Source: Mycobacterium sp. GA-1199 (lineage in GTDB: Bacteria; Actinomycetota; Actinomycetes; Mycobacteriales; Mycobacteriaceae). From it: DNA of 64,000 bases. The notes under the pieces are model-generated. The model was not told the DNA's origin. It made no database searches and saw nothing but the letters and a program-made list of their open reading frames with translations. The stretch spans positions 186,001 through 250,000 of the forward strand of contig NZ_LQIX01000001.1 of NCBI RefSeq assembly GCF_001500045.1, read 5' to 3'. Of this stretch, positions 55,375-64,000 are shown in pieces. How positions within the stretch are numbered: the first letter of the stretch is position 1; each line of letters starts with the position of its first letter. A program made the translations under genes and the position numbers.

Positions 55375-56187
55375 ATGCCGACAACGCAGGAGACGACGTG
55401 GCGCGCGGGCCGGTTCTGGTGGGAGGGTGCCCCTGCGGGTCCCGGGCCGGGTTCGGGCTGTGCAGTACGGGGTCTGGTGTTCGACCTCGACGCACTGACC
55501 GACATCGAATGTGACGGTCACCGGGTCGCCTACAACGCGGCCTTCACGACGCACGGCCTGGATTTCCAGTGGTCGGTGCCGCGGTATCGGCAGTTGCTCG
55601 CGCTTACCGACGAGCGCCAGAGGGTCGCCGCCGAGCTTCGCAAGCGGTGCGTGGCCACCGAGGCCGACGTGCTCACCAAACTGCTGGCAGACGAGATCTA
55701 CACCACCAAGACCATGCTGTTCGACGAGTTGATCCTCGAGCGCGACCTGACGCCGCGCGCCGGGCTGGTCGACTTCGTGATGGATGCCGTCGGTGCCGGC
55801 GTGCAGGTCGCCGTCGTGGTGAACGGTCAACGCGGCTGGGCCGAGCCGCTGGTGCGCCAACTCGTCGGCGAGGGCCTCGTCGAGGTCGTGGTCGCCGCCG
55901 AGGACATCGTCAAGCCGATGCCCGATCCGGAGGCACACCGGCACGCGCTGTGGGAACTCGGCCTGTCGGCCGACGACGCGTTCGCCGTCACCGGTTCGGC
56001 CTCGGGGCTGCGCGCGGCCAACGCCGCCGGGATGCCGACGCTGGTGATCACGGGGGAGGGCACCCCCGACATCCCGGCCGCGGTGGCGGTGCGCCCCGAC
56101 TACGGCGGCACCAACCCGCTGCGCCTCGTCGATTGCCAGCGCCTGCACGCCGGCTGGTCGCGTAGCCGTAAGCCGACGGCCGCGTAG
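55375..56187 (+). CDS. HAD-superfamily protein, CbbY-like with altered motifs
   Basis: 270 aa from ATG 55375. After a ~35-residue lead, motif I reads GLVFDLDALTDIECDGHR (DxD kept; the usual DGT is DAL), the motif II position reads VAVVVNGQRG (Asn instead of Ser/Thr), and motif III is IVKPMPDPEAHRHALWELGL. Fits the beta-phosphoglucomutase/CbbY group of phosphatases. Activity may be reduced or changed. Substrate unknown; divergent from the two-component pair. Confidence 0.75.
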   Translation: MPTTQETTWRAGRFWWEGAPAGPGPGSGCAVRGLVFDLDALTDIECDGHRVAYNAAFTTHGLDFQWSVPRYRQLLALTDERQRVAAELRKRCVATEADVLTKLLADEIYTTKTMLFDELILERDLTPRAGLVDFVMDAVGAGVQVAVVVNGQRGWAEPLVRQLVGEGLVEVVVAAEDIVKPMPDPEAHRHALWELGLSADDAFAVTGSASGLRAANAAGMPTLVITGEGTPDIPAAVAVRPDYGGTNPLRLVDCQRLHAGWSRSRKPTAA

Positions 56188-56231
56188 TAGCGGCTGGCCC
56201 GGCCCGCGCCGGCCGGCGGTAGCTTCGACTC

Positions 56232-56927
56232 ATGGCCGAGATTCCCAGCACCGAAGAAGCGCTCGCCCGGCTCGACATGCCGCTGATCGACGCGATGATG
56301 ACCCAGCGTGCCGTGCGCCGCGTCCTTCCCGACCCGGTCGACGACGCCGTCGTCCTGAAATGCATCGAGCTGGCGCTGCGGGCCCCCACGGGGTCGAACG
56401 GGCAGAACTGGGAGTTCATCGTGGTGAAGGACCAGGCCGTCAAGGATCAGCTCGGCAAGCGTTATCGCCAAGCCTGGTCGCTGTACGGCGGGATCGGCCG
56501 GCGTCTCACCGCCGGCGACGAATCGATGCAGAAGATCCTGCGGGCCGTGCAGTGGCAGGTCGACCATTTCAGTGAGATTCCGGTCCTCGTCGTGCCGTGC
56601 CTGCGCGGAGGTGGGCGGGTGCCGTACATGCCGTCGCCGTTCGTCGGCGAGTCGTCGTTCTTCGGGTCGATCTATCCCAGCGTGCAGAACCTGCTGCTCG
56701 CTGCGCGGGCAATGGGGCTGGGTGCGTCGCTGATCACCCTGCCGCTGTGGAGCGTGACATCGGCCCGGCGAACCCTGGGCCTGCCGCTGACCGTGACACC
56801 CATCTGCGTCGTGCCCCTGGGCTGGCCGCGTGGCCGGTACGGGCCGACGACGCGCAAGCCGGTCGAACAGGTGGCCCACCTCGACAAGTACGGCGAGCGC
56901 GCCTGGGTCGACGCCGACGCTCGGTGA
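56232..56927 (+). CDS. Nitroreductase family flavoprotein
   Basis: 231 aa. Seen: MMTQRAVRRVLPDPVDDAVV near residue 22 (FMN phosphate contact), LRAPTGSNGQNWEFIVVKD near residue 48 and the C-terminal LGWPRGRYGPTTRKPVEQV. FMN- and NAD(P)H-dependent reductase acting on nitro, quinone or enone compounds; the substrate is unknown. 44 bp after the HAD gene and in the same direction; convergent with mmsB. Confidence 0.88.
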   Translation: MAEIPSTEEALARLDMPLIDAMMTQRAVRRVLPDPVDDAVVLKCIELALRAPTGSNGQNWEFIVVKDQAVKDQLGKRYRQAWSLYGGIGRRLTAGDESMQKILRAVQWQVDHFSEIPVLVVPCLRGGGRVPYMPSPFVGESSFFGSIYPSVQNLLLAARAMGLGASLITLPLWSVTSARRTLGLPLTVTPICVVPLGWPRGRYGPTTRKPVEQVAHLDKYGERAWVDADAR

Positions 56928-56934
56928 CGTCGGG

Positions 56935-57810
56935 TCAGCTGCCGCGCAGGAACTCGATCACCGCGCTGAAGTCCTTCTCGGCATGGTCGGCGGCGAAGGT
57001 CTTGTAGATCTCCGCGGCGTGGCTGCCCAGCGGCGCATTCGAACCCGTCGACTCGACCGCGGTCATGGCCAGGCCGAGGTCCTTGTTCATCAACGCGGTC
57101 GCGAAGCCGGGTTTGAAGTCGTTGTTGGCAGGCGAGGCCGGAACCGGTCCTGGCACAGGGCAATTAGTGTGAACAGCCCAGCAGTTGCCGGTGGCTCCGG
57201 TGATCACGTCGAATAGGGACTGCGCCGACAGGCCCAGCTTCTCGGCGAGGACGAATGCCTCGCCGATCGCGATCTGCTGCACCGCGAGCACCATGTTGTT
57301 GCAGAGCTTTGCGGCCTGGCCGGTGCCGGAGGCGCCGCAGTGAATGATCTTGCCCGCCAACGGTTCGAGTACAGGCCGGGCGCGTTCAACTGCGGCGTCC
57401 TCACCGCCGACCATGAATGCCAGCGTGCCCGCGGTGGCGCCCTTCACCCCGCCCGACACCGGGGCGTCGAGCTGCGCGAAGCCGCGCTCGAGGGCCTGCT
57501 GGTGGATGGTGCGCGCGTCGTCGACGGAGATGGTGGAGGTGTCGATGAACAGCGCGTCGCCCTTGGCTGCGGGAAGCACTTCGGCGTAGCAGGCTTTCAC
57601 GATGTCGCCGTTGGGCAGCGAGGTGATTACGACCTCGGCGTCGCCGACCGCTTCGGCGCCGCTGTCGAATACCGACACGCCCCGCTCGGCGGCGGCCGAT
57701 TTGAGCGCGGGCTGGGGGTCGAAGCCGTGAACCGTCTGGCCGGCGGCCGCCAGGTTCGCCGCCATCGGCCCGCCCATGTTGCCCAGGCCCAAGAACGCGA
57801 TCGTCGTCAT
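56935..57810 (-). CDS. mmsB: 3-hydroxyisobutyrate dehydrogenase
   Basis: 291 aa. NAD-dependent oxidation of 3-hydroxyisobutyrate to methylmalonate semialdehyde in valine degradation. Seen: FLGLGNMGGPMAANLAAAG (nucleotide site), DAPVSGGVKGATAGTLAFMV (substrate site) near residue 117 and the catalytic Lys in GQAAKLCNNMVLA near residue 170. Last gene of the mmsA-acyl-CoA dehydrogenase-mmsB operon. Confidence 0.94.
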   Translation of the reverse strand: MTTIAFLGLGNMGGPMAANLAAAGQTVHGFDPQPALKSAAAERGVSVFDSGAEAVGDAEVVITSLPNGDIVKACYAEVLPAAKGDALFIDTSTISVDDARTIHQQALERGFAQLDAPVSGGVKGATAGTLAFMVGGEDAAVERARPVLEPLAGKIIHCGASGTGQAAKLCNNMVLAVQQIAIGEAFVLAEKLGLSAQSLFDVITGATGNCWAVHTNCPVPGPVPASPANNDFKPGFATALMNKDLGLAMTAVESTGSNAPLGSHAAEIYKTFAADHAEKDFSAVIEFLRGS

Positions 57811-57822
57811 TGATGACCTCTC

Positions 57823-58989
57823 CTAAGCGGACGCCCGCACCTTGGCGGCCTGCGACCGCCCGATGACCACGCGCATGATTTCGTTGGTGCCCTCGAGGAT
57901 CCGGTGTACCCGCAGGTCCCGGACGATCTTCTCCAACCCGTACTCGTCGAGGTAGCCGTAGCCCCCGTGCAACTGCAGCGCCTGGTCGGCGACCGTATAG
58001 CAGGCATCGGTGACATAGAGCTTGGCCATCGCGCACAGCTCCACCTTGTCCGGGTGGTCGTTGTCCAGCGCATTCGCGGCTCGCCACAACAGGTTTCGCG
58101 ACGTCTCCAGCGCGGTGGCCATCTCGGCCAGGGTGAACCGGATGGTGGGCTCGTCGAGGAGTGGGCCGCCGAATGCTTCGCGGTCTCGCACATAGGCGAT
58201 GGCCTTGTCGTATGCGGCCTGCGCACCGCCGAGCGAGCACGCGGCGATGTTGATCCGCCCGCCGTTGAGCCCGTTCATCGCGATCCCGAAGCCCGTGCCC
58301 TCGCCGTCGGCGCCGCCCAACATCGCATCGGCCGGGACCCGCACCCCCTCGAAGATCACCTGGGCGGTGGGTTGGGCGTGCCAGCCCATCTTCTCCTCGT
58401 CCGCCCCAAAAGTGAGTCCGGGCGTGTCCTTTTCGACGATGAACGTCGAGATGCCCCGCGGCCCCTCACCGCCGGTGCGCGCCATCACCACGTACACGTC
58501 GGACGACCCGGCGCCGGAGATGAACTGTTTGACCCCGTCGAGGACGTAGTGGTCGCCTTCGCGAACGGCCCTGGTGCGCAACGCGCTCGCGTCGGAGCCC
58601 GCGCCGGGTTCGGTCAGGCAGTAGCTGGCAATCAGTTCCATCGACGCCAGCCGCGGCACCCAGCTCTTGCGTTGTTCGGGGGTGCCGTAGGTGTCGACCA
58701 TCCACGTGCACATGTTGTGGATGGACAAAAACGCCGCCACCGTCGGATCCGCCGCCGCGAGTTGCTCGAAGATCCGCACGCCGTCGAGCCTGCGCAGCCC
58801 ACTGCCACCGACGTCTTCGTTGCAATAGACCGCGGCCATTCCGAGCTCGGCGGCCGCACGTAGCACGTCGGTGGGGAAGTGGTGCGTCTTGTCCCACTCC
58901 AGCGCGAACGGCGCGAGCCGCTTCTCGGCGAATGCGGCCGCCGTCTCGGCGATCACGCGCTCGTCGTCGTCGAGCCCGAAATAGTCCAT
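57823..58989 (-). CDS. Acyl-CoA dehydrogenase, isobutyryl-CoA type
   Basis: 388 aa FAD enzyme. Start ATG 58989. Seen: CLTEPGAGSDASALRTRAVR near residue 123, GVKQFISGAGSSDVYVVMAR, and LEGTNEIMRVVIGR near the C-terminus with the catalytic Glu. The position between mmsA and mmsB (as fadE9 in M. tuberculosis, from memory) points to isobutyryl-CoA or 2-methylbutyryl-CoA oxidation in valine/isoleucine degradation. 12 bp before mmsB. Confidence 0.92.
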   Translation of the reverse strand: MDYFGLDDDERVIAETAAAFAEKRLAPFALEWDKTHHFPTDVLRAAAELGMAAVYCNEDVGGSGLRRLDGVRIFEQLAAADPTVAAFLSIHNMCTWMVDTYGTPEQRKSWVPRLASMELIASYCLTEPGAGSDASALRTRAVREGDHYVLDGVKQFISGAGSSDVYVVMARTGGEGPRGISTFIVEKDTPGLTFGADEEKMGWHAQPTAQVIFEGVRVPADAMLGGADGEGTGFGIAMNGLNGGRINIAACSLGGAQAAYDKAIAYVRDREAFGGPLLDEPTIRFTLAEMATALETSRNLLWRAANALDNDHPDKVELCAMAKLYVTDACYTVADQALQLHGGYGYLDEYGLEKIVRDLRVHRILEGTNEIMRVVIGRSQAAKVRASA

Positions 58990-59009
58990 GCTGCCGGTGT
59001 TCTCGTGCG

Positions 59010-60530
59010 CTACTTCATGGTCGGCAGGACGAACTCCGCGCCGTCCTTGATGCCCGACGGCCACCGCTGCGTGACGGTTTTCGTCTTGGTGTAGAACAGG
59101 ATCGAATGCGGACCGTGCTGGTTGAGGTCCCCGAAACCGGACCGCTTCCAGCCGCCGAAGGTGTGGTAGGCCACCGGCACCGGGATCGGCACGTTGACCC
59201 CGACCATGCCGACCTGCACGCGTGACACGAAGTCGCGGGCCGCGTCGCCGTCGCGGGTGAAGATCGCGACGCCGTTGCCGTACTCGTGCTCGGAGGGCAG
59301 CGCCAGCGCCTCTTCGTAGTCCTTCGCGCGCACGATGCACAGCACCGGCCCGAAGATCTCATCGGTGTAGATCGACATGTCGGTGGTGACGTGGTCGAAC
59401 AGGGTGGGGCCGATGAACCAGCCGTTCTCCAGGCTGTCGTCACCGAATTGCAGTTCGTCGCTGGCGCGTTCGCGGCCGTCGACGACGATCTCGGCGCCCG
59501 CCTCGACGCCGGCGTCGATGTAGCCGCGCACCCGCTGAAGCGCCGCCTCGGTCACCAGCGGCCCGTAATCGGCCTTCGGGTCCAGACTGTGGCCCACCCG
59601 CAGATTGTTGATTCGCTCGATGAGCCTGGCGCGCAAGCGATCTGCGGTCTCGTCGCCGACAGGTACCGCGACGCTGATCGCCATGCAGCGCTCGCCGGCA
59701 CTGCCGTAGCCGGCGCCGATCAGCGCGTCGACGGCCTGGTCGAGGTCGGCATCGGGCATCACGATCATGTGGTTCTTCGCGCCGCCGAAGCACTGCGCGC
59801 GCTTGCCGTTTGCGGTCGCGCCCGAATAGATGTACTGCGCGATGTCGGAGCTGCCGACGAAGCCGACCGCCTGGATGGCCGGATGTTCGAGGATCGCGTC
59901 GACGGCTTCCTTGTCGCCCTGCACGACCTGGAAGACGCCGGGGGGCAGACCCGCCTCGAGGAACAGTTCGGCCAGCCGGACCGGCACCGACGGGTCCCGT
60001 TCGGACGGCTTGAGGATGAACGCGTTGCCGCACGCCAACGCGGGGCCGGCTTTCCACAGAGGGATCATGGCGGGGAAGTTGAACGGGGTGATGCCCGCGA
60101 CGACCCCGAGCGGCTGGCGCAGCGAGTACACGTCGATACCCGGACCGGCGCCCTCGGTGTACTCACCCTTGAGCAGGTGCGGGATGCCGACGCTGAACTC
60201 GATGACCTCGAGGCCGCGCTGGATGTCGCCGAGGGAATCGGCATGGGTCTTGCCGTGCTCGAGCGACAGCAGTTGAGCGAGCTCGTCGGCGTTCTGGTTG
60301 ACCAGCTCGATGAACTTCATCAGCACGCGAGCCCGGCGCTGCGGGTTGAATGCCGCCCACGACTTCTGCGCCTCGGCCGCACCCGCCACCGCTGCGTCGA
60401 CGTCGGCGGCCGACGCCATCACGACCTGCGCCTGCACCTCACCCGTGCTGGGGTTGAAGACGTCGGCGGTGCGGCCCGACTGGCCATTGGTGCGCTTGCC
60501 GTCGATGAAATGCGGAACCTGGGTGGTCAT
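59010..60530 (-). CDS. mmsA: Methylmalonate-semialdehyde dehydrogenase (CoA-acylating)
   Basis: 506 aa aldehyde dehydrogenase family member that makes propionyl-CoA from methylmalonate semialdehyde. Seen: ITPFNFPAMIPLWKAGPALA near residue 150, FVGSSDIAQYIYSGA near residue 232, the catalytic Cys in GSAGERCMAISVAVPVG near residue 285 and VNVPIPVPVAYHTFGGWK near residue 455. ATG 60530. First gene of the valine-degradation operon, with a palindromic region upstream. Confidence 0.95.
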   Translation of the reverse strand: MTTQVPHFIDGKRTNGQSGRTADVFNPSTGEVQAQVVMASAADVDAAVAGAAEAQKSWAAFNPQRRARVLMKFIELVNQNADELAQLLSLEHGKTHADSLGDIQRGLEVIEFSVGIPHLLKGEYTEGAGPGIDVYSLRQPLGVVAGITPFNFPAMIPLWKAGPALACGNAFILKPSERDPSVPVRLAELFLEAGLPPGVFQVVQGDKEAVDAILEHPAIQAVGFVGSSDIAQYIYSGATANGKRAQCFGGAKNHMIVMPDADLDQAVDALIGAGYGSAGERCMAISVAVPVGDETADRLRARLIERINNLRVGHSLDPKADYGPLVTEAALQRVRGYIDAGVEAGAEIVVDGRERASDELQFGDDSLENGWFIGPTLFDHVTTDMSIYTDEIFGPVLCIVRAKDYEEALALPSEHEYGNGVAIFTRDGDAARDFVSRVQVGMVGVNVPIPVPVAYHTFGGWKRSGFGDLNQHGPHSILFYTKTKTVTQRWPSGIKDGAEFVLPTMK

Positions 60531-60545
60531 GAGCGTGCCCCTCAC

Positions 60546-60570
60546 TACTAGATAGTTGGATATCCTAGTA
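60546..60570 (-). promoter_or_regulatory. Candidate operator before mmsA
   Basis: TACTAG (60546-60551)-N13-CTAGTA (60565-60570), with GGATATCC (60558-60565) inside. An AT-rich palindrome in GC-rich DNA, 15 bp before the mmsA start codon. The cognate regulator is not in the window. Confidence 0.45.
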
Positions 60571-60613
60571 ATGCGGTGGCACGCGACGCAAGGGTCCCTC
60601 CGATGCGGTGCGG

Positions 60614-61456
60614 TCAGCCCTTCAACCCGAGCGGCCCGGCCAACTCGGTCAGCGTGGGGATCAAGACGTCCCATCCGCCCAGCACCTGGATCGCGACGTG
60701 ATCGGCGCCCGACTCCAGGTGTTCGTTGAGTCGCGCCGCGATCGCCTCGGGGGTGCCGTGGGCGACCAGTGCGTCGATCAACCGGTCGCTGCCGGGCTTG
60801 GCGACGTCGTCCTCGGTGAAGCCCAGGCGCTTCCAGTTGTTCAGGTAATTCGACAGACCCAGATAGAAATCGACTGTCTGCCTACCGATCTCGCGTGACG
60901 CCTCGGCGTCCCTGGCCAACACGACCTTGTGCTCGGGCGCGATGAACACCGTGGGTCCCAGCTGATTTCGCGCCTCACCGGTGTGCTGCGGAGTGGTCAG
61001 GTACGGATGCGCCCCCGCACTGCGCTGCGCCGACAGCTTGAGCACTTTGGGCCCGAGCGCCGCGATCACCCGCCGGCTCGTGGGCACCTTCTTGGCATCC
61101 AGCGCGTCGAGGTACTCGACGAGCACGTCGTACGGTTTGCGGTACTCCTCGGTGTGCTCGGGATGACCGATACCGATGCCCAGCAGGAACCGGCCCGGAT
61201 AGGCGTCCTCCACGCGGTGATACGCGTCGGCGACCTCGTCGGCGGGCGCCGTCCACACGTTGATGATGCCGGTGGCGACCACAAGGTTCTCGGTGCGCTC
61301 GAGGATGGGCTCGACGTACTCGAGGTTGCCGGCCGGCGATCCGCCGATCCACACCGCGCCGTAGCCGAGCTTTTCGATCTCCACGGCCTGTTCGGGCTTC
61401 GGAACGCCGAACGTCCATACGCCGTAGCGGCCGAGGTCGGGCTTGAGCTCAGTCAT
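60614..61456 (-). CDS. LLM class F420-dependent oxidoreductase, tandem copy 1
   Basis: 280 aa luciferase-like monooxygenase fold. Seen: KPDLGRYGVWTFGVPKPEQA, YGAVWIGGSPAGNLEYVEPI, FLLGIGIGHPEHTEEYRKPY and LNNWKRLGFTEDDVAKPGSD. Such mycobacterial proteins usually use F420 rather than FMN (family knowledge). Substrate unknown. Paralogue of the gene at 61479, 22 bp away, so an operon. Confidence 0.88.
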   Translation of the reverse strand: MTELKPDLGRYGVWTFGVPKPEQAVEIEKLGYGAVWIGGSPAGNLEYVEPILERTENLVVATGIINVWTAPADEVADAYHRVEDAYPGRFLLGIGIGHPEHTEEYRKPYDVLVEYLDALDAKKVPTSRRVIAALGPKVLKLSAQRSAGAHPYLTTPQHTGEARNQLGPTVFIAPEHKVVLARDAEASREIGRQTVDFYLGLSNYLNNWKRLGFTEDDVAKPGSDRLIDALVAHGTPEAIAARLNEHLESGADHVAIQVLGGWDVLIPTLTELAGPLGLKG

Positions 61457-61478
61457 GCGGATCCCTTCGGTGGTGACA

Positions 61479-62324
61479 TCACTTCAGGCCGAGCGGACCC
61501 GCCAGTTGAGCCAACGCGTCCACCAGCTTGTCCGGTTTGGTGAGCACCTGTACGGGCACGTGGTCGGCGCCCGCAGCGTGATGCTCCTCGAGCCGTGCTG
61601 CTATGGCGTCGACGGTGCCATACGCCACCACCGCGTCGACAAGCCGGTCGCCGCCCGGCCTCGCGACCTCGTCGTCGGTGAATCCCAGACGCTTCCAGTT
61701 GTTCAGATAGTTCGTGAGATTGAGGTAGATTTCGAGCGCCTGGCGGCCGACCGCGCGAGCCTTGTCGACATCCGTGGTCGGCACCACCTTGTGTTCGGGA
61801 GCGATGAACGCATCCGGCCCGATGAGCTTGCGCGCCTCGGCGGTGTGTTCGGGCGTCGTCAGGTACGGATGTGGCCCGGCGGAGCGCTCGGCGGACAGCT
61901 TGAGCACCCTCGGACCCAGCGCGGCGACCACCCGTCGATCCTTCGGAACCCCGTACTCATCGAGCTTGTCGAGGTAGGCGACGAGAGCGTCGTACGGCTT
62001 CTGGTACTCGGTGTGGGCTTCGGGATGCCCAACGCCGATGCCCAGCACAAAGCGTCCCGGATAGGCCTTCTCGATGCGGTGGAAGGACTCGCTGACGGGC
62101 CCGGCGTCCGCGGTCCAGATGTTGACGATGCCCGTCGCCAGCTTGAGGGTGTTCGTCGCCTCGAGAATCGGTTCCACCCAAGATAATTCGGCCGCCGGCG
62201 AACCTCCGGCCCAGATCGCGCCGTAACCGAGGTCTTCGATGGCCCGCAGTTGCTCCGGGCTCAGCCGTTGCCACATGGAGTAGTGGCCGAACGCGCCGTA
62301 CCTACCGAGATCGGGTTTCGTCAT
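61479..62324 (-). CDS. LLM class F420-dependent oxidoreductase, tandem copy 2
   Basis: 281 aa, paralogue of the following gene. Seen: KPDLGRYGAFGHYSMWQRLS, YGAIWAGGSPAAELSWVEPI, FVLGIGVGHPEAHTEYQKPY and LNNWKRLGFTDDEVARPGGD. First gene of the pair. The shared motifs near residues 30-45 and 95-115 line the cofactor pocket in this family. Confidence 0.88.
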   Translation of the reverse strand: MTKPDLGRYGAFGHYSMWQRLSPEQLRAIEDLGYGAIWAGGSPAAELSWVEPILEATNTLKLATGIVNIWTADAGPVSESFHRIEKAYPGRFVLGIGVGHPEAHTEYQKPYDALVAYLDKLDEYGVPKDRRVVAALGPRVLKLSAERSAGPHPYLTTPEHTAEARKLIGPDAFIAPEHKVVPTTDVDKARAVGRQALEIYLNLTNYLNNWKRLGFTDDEVARPGGDRLVDAVVAYGTVDAIAARLEEHHAAGADHVPVQVLTKPDKLVDALAQLAGPLGLK

Positions 62325-62362
62325 TTCCGCTCCAACCTCTCGGTGCCCTGGGGATATTCCGG

Positions 62363-63859
62363 TTATCCGGCTGTGACGGAAAGTTCCGTCGGCCTCGGCG
62401 CCTCGGGGGCGGGCGCGACCAACGGCAGGTCGACGATGAACCGGGTGTCGCCGGGAGCGGACTTGACCTGGATGTCGCCGTGGTGTTTCTCGACGATGAT
62501 GCGCCGGGCGAGATCCAGACCCAGGCCGGTGCCCTGGCCGAACGGCTTGGTGGTGAAGAAGGGTGTGAAGATGCGGTCGATGTTCTCCGCGGCGATGCCC
62601 TGGCCGTCATCGCAGATCTCGACGCGGACCATGTCGTCGTTCTTGCGCGAGGTGCGGATCGTCAACGTGCCCTCGTAGTTCATCGCCTGGATCGCGTTGT
62701 CGATGATGTTCGACCAGACCTCGTTCAGATCGCCTGGGTAGCACAACAATTGAGGTAGCGTGGTGTCCTTCTCCCACACCAGTGCCACCGGCTTGTCCTT
62801 GCCCACCTTGCCGCCGAAGATGGTCTTGATCGTGCTGTGGATCAGCTCGTGGACGTTGGCGGCCTGATACTCGCTGCGGTCCATCTGAGAGTACTGCTTG
62901 GCACCGGCCAGCAGCGCCGAGATCCGCTTGCTGGCGTCGGCGATCTCGTTCATCCGCAGCTCGGCGTCGATCGTGTACTTCAACCAACCCAGCGCGCTCT
63001 GCAGCGTCGCCGAGCAGTCGACGTCGTCGATGGAGGCCTGCACGCGTTCGAGCCAGTCCAGGTCGAGGCCCGCCTCCACGAACGTCGGTGCGTAATCCCA
63101 CGCGCTGGCGATGCCGCGGCTCTCGAGCCAGTCCCCGATCTGCTCTTCGCAGTCGGACAGCTCCAGCGCGGTGAGCTCCTGCGCCTTGGACTTGGCGACC
63201 TGCTCGGCGACCTCGTCCTGAATCCGCACCAACACCCGCAGCGCTTCCGGGGTGAACTGGCCGTCGGCCAACATCGCGAGCTTGTGCCGCATCTTGCCGA
63301 CGCCCTCGCGCAGGTCGGCGACGGCGCGGGCCGCGGCAGCCGCGGGATTGTTGAGCTGATGGGTCAGTCCCGCGGTGATGGTGCCCAGCGCCAGCAGCTT
63401 CTCGCGCTGGCCGAGGATCTGGCTCTGGCGACGGCCGCCGACGCGGTGGCCCTCGAGCAGGTGCACGGCCATCGGGAACTCCGACTGCATGAACTTCGCG
63501 AACGCGTCGGCGTCGAGCACGAAGAACCGGGACGGCCTCGTCACGCGGACCGACGCCTCGTAGAGGTGCTCCTCGCCGGGAACATAAGCCGACCACGCGC
63601 CGCAGTACACCCCGCGCTGGGACGTGCGATTGGTCTCGATGTCGACCCCGCCCGAGCGTTTGGACATCACCAGTTCACCGTCGAGCAGCACGTAGAAGCA
63701 CGTCGCCGGGTCGCCCTCGGTGCACACCGGACCGGGTTCGAACGTGGCGATATGCCCGTTGTCGCACAGAACCTGCAATTGGCGGTCAGAGAGGGCCTCG
63801 AACAGGAACAGCGTCCGCAGTTCGTGGGGCAGGCAGCGGGGTTCTTCGTCGCTCATCAC
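62363..63859 (-). CDS. cNMP-binding domain sensor histidine kinase
   Basis: 498 aa (GTG 63859) or 497 aa (ATG 63856). N-terminal cyclic-nucleotide-binding fold (residues ~15-140) with GDPATCFYVLLDGELVMSKR. Then a long helical region with the H box LGTITAGLTHQLNNPAAAAA near residue 165 and a HATPase_c domain with NEVWSNIIDNAIQAM near residue 388 and GTGLGLDLARRI. No response regulator is adjacent in the window. Overlaps the thioredoxin-reductase-like gene (GTGA), so redox state and cNMP may be sensed together; this is inference. Confidence 0.9.
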   Translation of the reverse strand: MMSDEEPRCLPHELRTLFLFEALSDRQLQVLCDNGHIATFEPGPVCTEGDPATCFYVLLDGELVMSKRSGGVDIETNRTSQRGVYCGAWSAYVPGEEHLYEASVRVTRPSRFFVLDADAFAKFMQSEFPMAVHLLEGHRVGGRRQSQILGQREKLLALGTITAGLTHQLNNPAAAAARAVADLREGVGKMRHKLAMLADGQFTPEALRVLVRIQDEVAEQVAKSKAQELTALELSDCEEQIGDWLESRGIASAWDYAPTFVEAGLDLDWLERVQASIDDVDCSATLQSALGWLKYTIDAELRMNEIADASKRISALLAGAKQYSQMDRSEYQAANVHELIHSTIKTIFGGKVGKDKPVALVWEKDTTLPQLLCYPGDLNEVWSNIIDNAIQAMNYEGTLTIRTSRKNDDMVRVEICDDGQGIAAENIDRIFTPFFTTKPFGQGTGLGLDLARRIIVEKHHGDIQVKSAPGDTRFIVDLPLVAPAPEAPRPTELSVTAG

Positions 63860-64000
63860 GCCTCCGCCAGGTATCGGTGCACCAACATCACCGCCATCGA
63901 TCCTTCGCCGACGGCGGCCGCCACCCTCTTGGCGGATTCGGAACGCACATCTCCTGCAACAAACACGCCGGGCACGCTTGTTTCCAGGTGGTGCGGCGGA
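63856..64000 (-). CDS. Thioredoxin-reductase-like flavoprotein (C-terminal end only)
   Basis: Only the last 47 residues are in the window. They read SVPGVFVAGDVRSESAKRVA and then AAVGEGSMAVMLVHRYLAEA, the C-terminal FAD-binding end of thioredoxin-reductase-type pyridine nucleotide oxidoreductases (GVFVAGDVR is the FAD motif). The stop overlaps the kinase start, so both are in one operon. The N-terminal part, including any CxxC or extra domains, lies outside. Confidence 0.8.
   Translation of the reverse strand, partial: PPHHLETSVPGVFVAGDVRSESAKRVAAAVGEGSMAVMLVHRYLAEA

Overview
The window is high-GC actinobacterial DNA with gene content and order typical of Mycobacterium sensu lato, most likely a fast-growing Mycolicibacterium. 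The markers are a complete mycofactocin (mft) cluster next to the S10 ribosomal protein operon, atsA and sppA among the ribosomal operons, secY-adk-map followed by sigL-rslA, and an mmsA-fadE9-mmsB valine operon. Comparisons with M. tuberculosis gene order are from memory; no search was run. No tRNA, rRNA, CRISPR array, transposase or prophage was seen.

Layout. (1) 1-8678: an NAD-malic enzyme (cut by the window edge) and mftR on the minus strand, divergent from mftABCDEFG, which makes, glycosylates and uses the redox cofactor mycofactocin. (2) 8601-15281: a DHA2-type exporter divergent from a TetR regulator, two tandem paralogous cytochromes P450 with matching palindromic operators, and a secreted lipoprotein carboxylesterase. 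(3) 15282-21235: the S10 operon rpsJ-rplCDWB-rpsS-rplV-rpsC-rplP-rpmC-rpsQ, ending in a strong bidirectional terminator. (4) 21239-28276: an accessory block holding a sugar-phosphate transferase, a GAF protein, a TetR/DUF2306 divergent pair, an arylsulfatase and a lipoprotein. (5) 28428-32950: the spc operon rplNXE-rpsNHrplF-rplR-rpsE-rpmD-rplO, with a clear sigma-A-type promoter and a possible 27-residue leader ORF coupled to rplN. (6) 33017-38161: a DUF732 protein, the SppA protease and three tandem SAM-dependent methyltransferases. (7) 38425-41110: secY-adk-map. (8) 41126-43678: a catalase with its Fur-family regulator and a MarR regulator. (9) 43696-50005: sigL-rslA and, behind it, a four-gene enzyme operon (ThDP enzyme, SRPBCC protein, KAS III-like enzyme, PLP aminotransferase), then a MarR gene. 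(10) 50002-64000: stress and redox genes (hemerythrin, Mn-catalase, NmrA/MarR pair), a NarL/NarS-like two-component system, a HAD protein, a nitroreductase, the valine-degradation operon, two F420-type luciferase-like oxidoreductases, and a cNMP-binding histidine kinase with a thioredoxin-reductase-like gene.

The strongest candidate for an undescribed system is the operon at 45049-49453. Its upstream region carries TGAACC-N16-CGTGTC, which has the same boxes and the same spacing as the sequence in front of sigL itself. This makes the operon a probable SigL target. The enzyme set (carboligase-type ThDP enzyme, aminotransferase, KAS III-like acyltransferase whose catalytic His position holds Asn, SRPBCC cyclase-like protein) suggests a small biosynthetic pathway of unknown product.

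The window is also rich in readable palindromic operators next to TetR, MarR and Fur regulators, and has two copies of a 60-bp palindromic intergenic element.
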